Shown here piece after piece: positions 7,065-11,874 of a DNA stretch of 11,874 bases (positions within the stretch are counted from its first letter, which is position 1; each line of letters begins with the position of its first letter). A model generated the notes under the pieces. The model was not told the DNA's origin and did not search any database. It was given only the letters and a program-made list of their open reading frames with translations. This DNA comes from an uncultured Selenomonadaceae bacterium (lineage in GTDB: Bacteria; Bacillota; Negativicutes; Selenomonadales; Selenomonadaceae). The DNA lies in the NCBI GenBank assembly GCA_945637225.1, contig CALZDE010000044.1, positions 1-11,874 of the forward strand, in the 5' to 3' direction. A program made the translations under genes and the position numbers.

Positions 7065-8696
7065 TTACAATGGAATAATATCCTCGATATTCTTTCCAAA
7101 AGTTGTACACCATTTCTGAAGAACAATTCCATTTTCTACGCAAAAATCAACTTCTGCTTCTGTTAATCTCTTGCCAGTCATTATTTTCTTTTTTATAGAT
7201 TTACTAATATCTGACTCAGAGATATAATCAGTTCTATTTTCTTTTATTACAGACAAATTATCGCTATCTGCAAATAATGAATTTTCAGCTGTATTTTTTA
7301 ATTCAACACTTTTTATATTATTTACTGAAACAACTGATTCTGCATCAGGAATTATTCCTTTTTCCACACAGGAAATAAAATATTTTGTATCTAAGCCTAT
7401 CTTTTCTAAAAAATTAACATGCGATTTTTCTATATTGGTTCCATTTTTAGCAATAGCCATAGCGAAAATTCTAGGTATATTTTTACTTTCCAGCCAATTA
7501 GCCAATGAAGCAATATACGACTCAGAGATATTTGTTTCTGGAGAAATATGACTTTTTATCTCCTGAGCATTCTGAGGCACATCAAAATCCTGATAATCCG
7601 AGGAGAACATATCCTCCATCCCCTTCGGTGCACCTCTAGTACCAAAATAATCATCTCTGACAGCATTTGCAATATATGCCCCCAAATTCCTGACCTTAGG
7701 CTTAGCTAGGGCATACTTTATATTTCTGACAATCTGTTCACGTGAAAAGTTCTTTGCCAGCCTTCCAGCTACAATCTTACCAACACCATAGTGTATGAGT
7801 ATTGTTTTAATATCTGTGTCATTATTGTCCACAGTAGCATACTCAGCACCAGCCTTTTTTAGAGCCGCTTCCTTCCTGACTTTCACCACATCCTGCACAG
7901 TAGCCATCTCGTTGCTCTGATTGAACGGAAGATACAAAGTAATTATATAGCCAATCGTCTTTCTGCCAGTCTTCTGAGTATCAAATTCCATGCGGTACTC
8001 TGTCGAAGCATTAATATCATCCGCCGCTGCCTTGACTATATACCTGGTAAAGTCCCTAATAGCCTTATACTTTGAACCAATCACTAAAAGCGCCCGAAGC
8101 TCCTTAATTGTGAAAGAACGTGTTATCTTGTGGGTACGCCTTACATCAGGGAAGTTTTGCCACTCCAGCATAAGCTCAATAATTCTTATTGCATACGGTG
8201 ATGACAAAGCAAAAATGACCTTTCCAGCTACTCTGGTATAGCTTTTATCAACAAGCTCAAGAAGATACGGCTTCATATCATCAGAAAAACGGATAATCAA
8301 GCCACCCTTTTTTTTATCAAACTCCATGCGTCTAAAAATATTTAAGCTCTTCCAGCCAATATTCTCATCATCACTGTCCCGTACATCGACAAGACGCCCC
8401 TGAAGCTTCCTGGCAGCCGCTCTCAAACGCCTGTAATATTCAGGATGACCGCCAAAAAGTTTTTGAATATCCTCCGTTTCAATTTTTACCTCTGTGAATT
8501 CTGTATCGCCTTTACCTTCTACAAGCTGAGGATAAAGCTCCATAGCACCGAGACAAAACAGCCGTCCTTCTAAAATATCAAACTGCTTACAAGCCTCTAC
8601 AAGCTTATTAGCCTGACGGATATCCCTATCCTGATACTTGGTGTTATCCAATACGCTAACAGGTATATTATTAAAATCCTTATCATCTGCTCCCAA
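7065..8696 (-). CDS. Rep_3-family iteron-binding replication initiator with long C-terminal tail
   Basis: Initiator expected to bind the adjacent iterons and open the origin. With the start used here it has 543 residues. Two winged-helix halves of the Rep_3 (RepB) type are visible: ELYPQLVEG through GGLIIRFSDDMKPYLLEL (about 52-148), then LSSPYAIRIIELMLEW (about 164-179), FTIKELRALL..GSKYKAIRDFTRYIV (about 195-221) and KTIGYIITLYLP (about 246-257). A helical segment, YGVGKIVAGRLAKNFSREQI...LGAYIANAVRDDY (about 303-350), occurs in many Bacillota plasmid initiators. The last 170 residues are an extra AT-rich tail with no recognised domain. The frame is open from TTG 8720, but AGGGGGTG lies inside that extension and sits 8-9 nt before TTG 8696, which I take as the start. 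The gene heads the rep-dnaB operon. Confidence 0.9.
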   Translation of the reverse strand: MGADDKDFNNIPVSVLDNTKYQDRDIRQANKLVEACKQFDILEGRLFCLGAMELYPQLVEGKGDTEFTEVKIETEDIQKLFGGHPEYYRRLRAAARKLQGRLVDVRDSDDENIGWKSLNIFRRMEFDKKKGGLIIRFSDDMKPYLLELVDKSYTRVAGKVIFALSSPYAIRIIELMLEWQNFPDVRRTHKITRSFTIKELRALLVIGSKYKAIRDFTRYIVKAAADDINASTEYRMEFDTQKTGRKTIGYIITLYLPFNQSNEMATVQDVVKVRKEAALKKAGAEYATVDNNDTDIKTILIHYGVGKIVAGRLAKNFSREQIVRNIKYALAKPKVRNLGAYIANAVRDDYFGTRGAPKGMEDMFSSDYQDFDVPQNAQEIKSHISPETNISESYIASLANWLESKNIPRIFAMAIAKNGTNIEKSHVNFLEKIGLDTKYFISCVEKGIIPDAESVVSVNNIKSVELKNTAENSLFADSDNLSVIKENRTDYISESDISKSIKKKIMTGKRLTEAEVDFCVENGIVLQKWCTTFGKNIEDIIPL

Positions 8697-8734
8697 CGGA
8701 TAACACCCCCTAAAATACAAATTTTTATGTTAAC

Positions 8735-8751
8735 GGTGGAAGATTTGTGAT
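8735..8751 (-). repeat. Single inverted iteron in the rep leader
   Basis: GGTGGAAGATTTGTGAT on the plus strand is an exact reverse complement of the 17-bp iteron core found six times in the array at 8850-8971. It lies downstream of the rep promoter and 39 bp before the proposed TTG start. Rep bound here, or paired with the array by looping, could repress rep. An operator role is inference from position and orientation. Confidence 0.85.
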
Positions 8752-8773
8752 TTTTACCAAAAAAACAGCAAAA

Positions 8774-8788
8774 TTAGATAAAATCTAA
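8774..8788. promoter_or_regulatory. Perfect dyad near the rep transcription start
   Basis: TTAGAT-AAA-ATCTAA is a perfect 6-bp inverted repeat 17-31 bp downstream of the proposed rep -10 element. In the mRNA it would form only a weak AU hairpin, so a protein operator is the more likely reading. The flanks are strongly AT-rich and could also serve as the origin's unwinding region. Confidence 0.4.
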
Positions 8789-8804
8789 ACGTACTTTTAC
8801 TAAT

Positions 8805-8833
8805 AAAATACTACTTTTTCATAAAGAAGTCAA
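8805..8833 (-). promoter_or_regulatory. Promoter of the rep-dnaB operon
   Basis: Read on the minus strand, TTGACT (8833-8828), a 17-bp spacer and TATTTT (8810-8805) resemble a sigma-A promoter. It lies between the iteron array and rep and would give a leader of about 100 nt. The nearest iteron of the array begins 17 bp upstream of the -35, close enough for Rep bound to the array to interfere with or influence transcription. Confidence 0.6.
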
Positions 8834-8849
8834 TAGAAAATGAAAAAAT

Positions 8850-8971
8850 ATCACAAAAATTCCACCATATATCACAAATCTTCCACCAATAGCATGAATT
8901 TTCCACCGTAATATCACAAATCTTCCACCATATATCACAAATCTTCCACCATATATCACAAATCTTCCACC
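8850..8971 (+). repeat. Iteron array, six direct repeats (replication origin)
   Basis: Six 17-bp copies start at 8850, 8871, 8891, 8913, 8934 and 8955, spaced 20-22 bp so that they lie on the same helix face. Copies 2, 4, 5 and 6 are identical (ATCACAAATCTTCCACC). Copy 1 differs in the middle (ATCACAAAAATTCCACC) and copy 3 is degenerate (AGCATGAATTTTCCACC). Spacers are mostly ATAT or TAT. With the adjacent rep gene this is a standard iteron origin, with copy number probably set by Rep titration or handcuffing. Open frames across the array are by-products of the repeat and are not genes. Confidence 0.95.
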
Positions 8972-9276
8972 ATAGGGTCCCGCGAGCCCAGTAATAGCAG
9001 GGCTTCCAGAAATCCCAAAGACATACAAAGACATTACAAAGATATAACAAAGAGAAATGTTGTTTTTTCTAATTTCATAATGAAGATTTGCGGGGGCTAA
9101 TCACCCCCACTTCTAAAAATCAGGGCTCCGTATTACAAATCGTCGCCCCGATAGCTACTAGAACCCTGTCAAAATCACCGCGGTTTAATAAAAGTAGTTT
9201 GGTAATATAGTTCCCGCGAGTGATGTTTGCCATGAACCTAGCAGCTTAAATTGCTAAAAAGTGCTTTGGCAATAAA
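8972..9276. other. Non-coding control region between iterons and parAB terminator
   Basis: About 300 bp without a convincing gene. From left to right it holds a GC-rich 9-mer TCCCGCGAG (8978-8986), the CAAAGA phased repeat (9016-9053), a GGGGG/CCCCC hairpin (9092-9096 with 9104-9108), a CAGGG/CCCTG outer stem (9121-9125 with 9164-9168) enclosing ATCG/CGAT (9139-9142 with 9149-9152), the palindrome ACCGCGGT (9177-9184), a second TCCCGCGAG (9212-9220), and nested stems TTGCCA/TGGCAA (9227-9232 with 9267-9272) around TAGCA/TGCTA (9239-9243 with 9252-9256). The GC-rich islands stand out against AT-rich flanks, which suggests conserved origin or RNA structure. I cannot assign it to a known RNA family, and no clear promoter was seen on either strand. 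Confidence 0.5.
9016..9053 (+). repeat. Four helically phased CAAAGA repeats
   Basis: CAAAGA occurs at 9016, 9026, 9037 and 9048, separated by 10, 11 and 11 bp, with similar spacers (CATA, CATTA, TATAA). The one-turn spacing puts every copy on the same face of the helix. It lies 45 bp beyond the last iteron. It could be an accessory protein site or part of the unwinding element; the role is unknown. Confidence 0.75.
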
Positions 9277-9318
9277 AAAGATGTACCTGTACAGCACTAA
9301 GCAAACAAGTACATCTTT
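9277..9318 (-). terminator. Intrinsic terminator of the parAB operon
   Basis: A perfect 10-bp stem, AAAGATGTAC (9277-9286) with GTACATCTTT (9309-9318), encloses a 22-nt loop that itself contains the palindrome CTGTACAG. Read on the minus strand the stem runs into TTTTTTATT. It begins 14 bp past the parB stop codon and has no T-run on the plus strand, so it acts on parAB and insulates the origin region from it. Confidence 0.85.
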
Positions 9319-9332
9319 CAAGACGTAAGATA

Positions 9333-10415
9333 TTAAATTCCGTTTAGTAAATCAACTAACAGCTTTCTGGATTTTTCATTTTTGAACTGTATTGTATCTA
9401 AAGCTTGGAGGAAGGAGTCCTTTACAGCAGTAATGTCTTCCTCATCCATGGCGAGATTAATCTTACGGAAAGATTTTGGTACTGAGTAGTCTAACTTCAC
9501 ACCACCAAAGCTATATTTTTCAGGAGCAGTTATTATTTCAACGGCTTCATCAACTGTTTTGGCAGTACGTAGCTGGTTCAGTTTTTCGTCTTTTAAGGAA
9601 TCAAATAACTCGTTATCTGCAATGTAGTGCTGAATTTCGGGAGAAAGCAGACAAAGTTTTAATGCGGTAGACTGCTTCAAGGTACCCATATCGAGAAGAT
9701 TGATAAATGGGTGTATGAGATTACGCATTTGGTAAAATCTGTTAGCAGAACCTTTGCCTATACCGAAAGATTTAGCAACGATGTCTATGGATCTGCCTTC
9801 AAGCTCTCCCCAATGTTCCTTCTTGATAGCTTTTTGAAGATTAACAGCATGAACGATACTCTTTATCTGAATACTTGGAGCTTCTTTTGCTCTTTGAGTC
9901 ATGTTGTTTGTTATGATTATAAACTGAGCAGTAGAAGTATCTATTTGATTTTCTTCGTAAACATGGCAGTTTAGTGTATTAAATCTGTCTTCACCATATG
10001 TTTCCTTTAGGAATTTCAAAGCAGTGTATCTGGTATGTCCACCTAGAATCATGTACCTTCCGTTAGGTTGTTTCCAAACCAGTGCAGGAGCAAGCTGTCC
10101 CTGATAGTAAATGCTCTTGACGATGAGTTTGAAAGTCTCTATGTCCGGCTTATTGAAGAAATTCCATTCATCAGGAGCAGGATCCAGCTGTTCGAGTGGA
10201 ATGTCAAGGTTGAGCTTGGAAGGGAAAAGAGACTGGATTTTTTCATCGTTTTTGATAGCAGACTCTTGGGTTTCTTTTTCAAATGCAGGAGTGATAGGAG
10301 CGGATTCAATAAAGTCCTTAACCTCTTTTTTTTCGTTGTCATTAATGACATTGTAACTTCCACTGATGTTGGTATTTATCTTAAAGGTGGAAAAATCCAT
10401 CTTAGGTTTAGCCAT
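9333..10415 (-). CDS. parB: ParB-family partition protein
   Basis: Centromere-binding, probably CTP-dependent clamp protein that pairs with ParA to segregate the replicon. With the start used here it has 360 residues. The first 65 are variable and charged. The ParB N-domain follows, with DIPLEQLDPAPDEWNFF (about 71-87), SIYYQGQLAPALVW (about 101-114) and GGHTRYTALKFL (about 125-136), which corresponds to the GERRxRA-type nucleotide-binding box. A helix-turn-helix lies at RSIDIVAKSFGIGKGSANRF (about 208-227), and a C-terminal region of about 80 residues follows. The frame extends to TTG 10424, but AGGAGG runs directly into that TTG, while the ATG at 10415 has a 9-nt spacer, so ATG is the start. 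It overlaps the parA end by 8 bp (ATGGCTAA), implying coupled translation. Its likely targets are the palindromes upstream of parA. Confidence 0.93.
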   Translation of the reverse strand: MAKPKMDFSTFKINTNISGSYNVINDNEKKEVKDFIESAPITPAFEKETQESAIKNDEKIQSLFPSKLNLDIPLEQLDPAPDEWNFFNKPDIETFKLIVKSIYYQGQLAPALVWKQPNGRYMILGGHTRYTALKFLKETYGEDRFNTLNCHVYEENQIDTSTAQFIIITNNMTQRAKEAPSIQIKSIVHAVNLQKAIKKEHWGELEGRSIDIVAKSFGIGKGSANRFYQMRNLIHPFINLLDMGTLKQSTALKLCLLSPEIQHYIADNELFDSLKDEKLNQLRTAKTVDEAVEIITAPEKYSFGGVKLDYSVPKSFRKINLAMDEEDITAVKDSFLQALDTIQFKNEKSRKLLVDLLNGI

Positions 10416-11457
10416 TCTGTACAACCTCCTCTAGTTCTTTGAATAGTTCGATGTATTTCAGAGATGGTTTGGATAATGGGTAAAGGTCTGTAACAGCACA
10501 GCCATTCATACGAGCCTTAGGAACGTCAGCACTGTGAGGTATAGTAGTCTGGAAGCAATGTGCCCCCATTTCCTCTAACTGTTGTCTGAAGGCAGGAATA
10601 GCTTTGGCTAGAGCGGTTCGTTCATCAGTTTTTACAAATACGATACCAGCGATTTTGGCAACAGGCAATTCATCCATGATTCTGGTGTTGACGAAATTGC
10701 AAACTTTTACACTGCCTTCAATACCGTATTTTTCTGGTTCTGTTGGAATTATAAGCCAGTCACTTTCCTTGTAGGTAGAAGTCACGATAATGCCCATAGA
10801 AGGCTGTGTATCTATGAAAACATAGTCATATAAGCCAAGCTTCTTGATGTTTTTTATCATGCGTCCTACTAAGTCACCACGATTACTGCTGACAGTCTGC
10901 AAGGTCTGCTCAAAATTAACCTGCATTTTAGGTGAGGATATCATAACATCTACGTTTTTGTATCTTGTAGGCAAAATGTAGTTCTTAATGTCTACAGTAC
11001 CCATTTGAGCATCAAAGAAGGTTTCGAGATAATTAGCAACATTAGGTTCGGTACTACCTATAGGATAACCCATGAGGTCAGAGGTGTTCATCTGTATGTC
11101 TAGGTCAATGACTAATACTCTTTTTTTCTTTTTGGAGGCAACAACAGCAAGAGAGGCACAGGTGGTAGTTTTAGCTACGCCACCCTTGTTATTGGTTATG
11201 GTGATTACAGCAGTTTTACGTTCCTGACCATCTGATTGAATCATATCATGACGCTCCTTTGTACTTGTGTGTGGGTGTAAATCAGAATAAATCCCTTGCT
11301 TTTCATATTCATCGAATACAAGATCTATTCCCTCGTTGATTAGCTGATTAACGTTTTTGTCACTACGAATGGAGACAATGCGGAGACGTTCTCTGATTTG
11401 GTAGTCAGTACTCAGCGTTAATCTTATTTTGTTATCGTATTCTTTTGGTCTAGCCAT
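10408..11457 (-). CDS. parA: ParA partition ATPase with N-terminal ribbon-helix-helix-like domain
   Basis: ATPase that drives plasmid segregation on the nucoid. With the start used here it has 349 residues. The motor shows the deviant Walker A KGGVAKTT (91-98), RVLVIDLDIQMNTSD (113-127), Walker B YVFIDTQPSMG (about 212-222) and IIPTEPEKYGIEG (about 236-248). Ahead of it, residues 9-52 read as a ribbon-helix-helix unit: strand KIRLTLST, helix DYQIRERLRIVSIR, turn SDKN, helix VNQLINEGIDLVFDEYEK. Large ParAs that autoregulate usually carry a helix-turn-helix there, so this arrangement is less usual. The open frame reaches 11517, but ATG 11457 has GGAGGGAG 6 nt upstream and begins MARPKEYDNK, so it is the start. 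First gene of the parAB operon. Confidence 0.93.
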   Translation of the reverse strand: MARPKEYDNKIRLTLSTDYQIRERLRIVSIRSDKNVNQLINEGIDLVFDEYEKQGIYSDLHPHTSTKERHDMIQSDGQERKTAVITITNNKGGVAKTTTCASLAVVASKKKKRVLVIDLDIQMNTSDLMGYPIGSTEPNVANYLETFFDAQMGTVDIKNYILPTRYKNVDVMISSPKMQVNFEQTLQTVSSNRGDLVGRMIKNIKKLGLYDYVFIDTQPSMGIIVTSTYKESDWLIIPTEPEKYGIEGSVKVCNFVNTRIMDELPVAKIAGIVFVKTDERTALAKAIPAFRQQLEEMGAHCFQTTIPHSADVPKARMNGCAVTDLYPLSKPSLKYIELFKELEEVVQNG

Positions 11458-11503
11458 TGAAAACTCCCTCCAATAGCTGTTTATATTTTGGATATCTAAA
11501 ATA

Positions 11504-11532
11504 ATTATAACACACATCTAAAAAAAAAACAA
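11504..11532 (-). promoter_or_regulatory. Promoter of parAB
   Basis: Read on the minus strand, TTGTTT (11532-11527), a 17-bp spacer and a consensus TATAAT (11509-11504) lie 46 bp before the parA ATG. Just upstream, two GATAC elements (11550-11554 and 11562-11566) are repeated at 12-bp spacing. They could be part of an operator for the RHH-like domain of ParA, but they are short and this is a guess. Confidence 0.8.
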
Positions 11533-11603
11533 TACTTTTTTTATGACATGATACCAAAAACGATACTAAATATAATTAATTAGCTTGAAAGAACGAATAA
11601 ATA

Positions 11604-11817
11604 TGTAAATGTCTCCACTTGGAGACAAATGGAGAAGTGGTAAGTCAACAAAGTATGAATTTCAAACGTCTCCATTTGGAGACAAATAACGAAGTAGAAA
11701 AAGAGGGAAAGTATAGGTTGTGTAAATGTCTCCACTTGGAGACAAACGGATAAGTGATAAGCTAAAAAAGTATGAATTACAAATGTATCCATTTAGAGAC
11801 AAATATAGAGTAGAAAA
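11604..11817. repeat. Centromere-like palindrome array (putative parS)
   Basis: Four 16-bp palindromes lie at 11611-11626, 11668-11683, 11728-11743 and 11785-11800, spaced 57, 60 and 57 bp. The first and third are GTCTCCACTTGGAGAC and the second is GTCTCCATTTGGAGAC (7-bp arms, 2-bp centre). The fourth is decayed, GTATCCATTTAGAGAC. Each is followed by ACAAA and then an AAGTG or AGTAG element. Copies 1-2 and 3-4 form a tandem duplication of about 117 bp. The position directly upstream of parAB fits a ParB-loading centromere. An apparent minus-strand frame over this stretch encodes only the repeat and is not a gene. The remaining bases to the window end are plain AT-rich DNA in which I see nothing. 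Confidence 0.85.
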
Positions 11818-11874
11818 GAAAAATAATATTTTAGCAGGAAAAAGATAAAAATTATAGAATAATGTAGTAAGTAA

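Noticed and set aside
8811..9050. Minus-strand open frames across the iterons with repeated GGRFVIY or WWKICDI peptides
   Set aside because: The repeated peptide is only the translation of the 21-bp iteron period (a multiple of three). There is no ribosome binding site and two frames are equally open.
8735..9060. DnaA boxes in the origin
   Set aside because: No TTATNCACA match was found by eye on either strand; the closest strings are part of the iteron TTCCACC core.
8987..9211. Small insertion element or MITE between the two TCCCGCGAG copies
   Set aside because: The ends show no terminal inverted repeats, so only the direct 9-mers support it. Kept as an open possibility, not as a feature.
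10068..10442. Plus-strand frames antisense to parB, including a 124-codon one
   Set aside because: They lie opposite a well-supported ParB gene, have no convincing ribosome binding site and resemble no protein family.
11371..11387. Two GGAGAC half-sites, 11 bp apart, inside parA
   Set aside because: They match half of the centromere palindrome but are not inverted, lie in coding sequence for the RHH helix, and six-base matches are easily chance.
11580..11792. Minus-strand 70-codon frame with repeated CLQVETF peptide
   Set aside because: It is a translation of the palindrome array. It has no start signal or ribosome binding site and covers the centromere repeats exactly.
11611..11800. CRISPR array
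   Set aside because: The four repeats are 16-bp palindromes with related, not unique, intervening sequence; spacers 1 and 3 are copies of each other, and there are no cas genes.

Overview
The window is AT-rich DNA with Gram-positive style ribosome binding sites, frequent TTG/GTG starts and sigma-A type promoters. It looks like a low-GC anaerobic member of the Bacillota (Clostridia or Negativicutes would fit; I cannot place it further). An iteron origin with a Rep_3-type initiator next to a ParA/ParB/centromere cassette shows that this is the backbone of a plasmid, megaplasmid or chromid, not an ordinary chromosomal segment. FdhD points to a formate-dehydrogenase-using anaerobe. All genes except one lie on the minus strand.

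Layout from right to left, in the direction of transcription. (1) 11604-11817: a centromere-like array of four 16-bp palindromes, arranged as a tandem duplication of about 117 bp. (2) 11457-9333: the parA-parB operon, with a clear promoter, an 8-bp gene overlap and a terminator at 9277-9318. ParA carries an N-terminal ribbon-helix-helix-like segment. (3) 8721-9276: a non-coding control region of about 550 bp. It holds six direct iterons, a seventh inverted one in the rep leader, a helically phased CAAAGA repeat, GC-rich hairpins and a repeated 9-mer. (4) 8696-4527: a replication operon of rep, dnaB-type helicase, a 78-codon ORF and a 295-codon ORF of unknown function, closed by a bidirectional terminator. 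(5) 3639-4472: the lone plus-strand gene, a Cof-type HAD phosphatase with its own strong promoter. (6) 3531-1: a minus-strand series of a divergent NAD-dependent DNA ligase, fdhD, a short Sfp-like phosphopantetheinyl transferase, and the first codons of what looks like a flavodoxin cut by the window edge.

The replicon appears to bring its own initiator, helicase and ligase along with partition functions. The likely scheme is that Rep binds the iterons, opens the origin and delivers the plasmid helicase, possibly helped by its long C-terminal tail and the two unknown proteins. ParB loads at the palindrome array and ParA segregates the copies. Base composition is mosaic. The conserved part of rep, the HAD gene and parAB are visibly GC-richer (about 40-48% in sampled 60-base lines, one HAD line at 35%). 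The tail of rep, dnaB, the two unknown ORFs and the ligA block are AT-richer (about 20-33% in sampled lines). The best candidates for something undescribed are the two unknown genes behind dnaB, the structured region 9060-9275, and the RHH-ParA fusion paired with the palindrome array.
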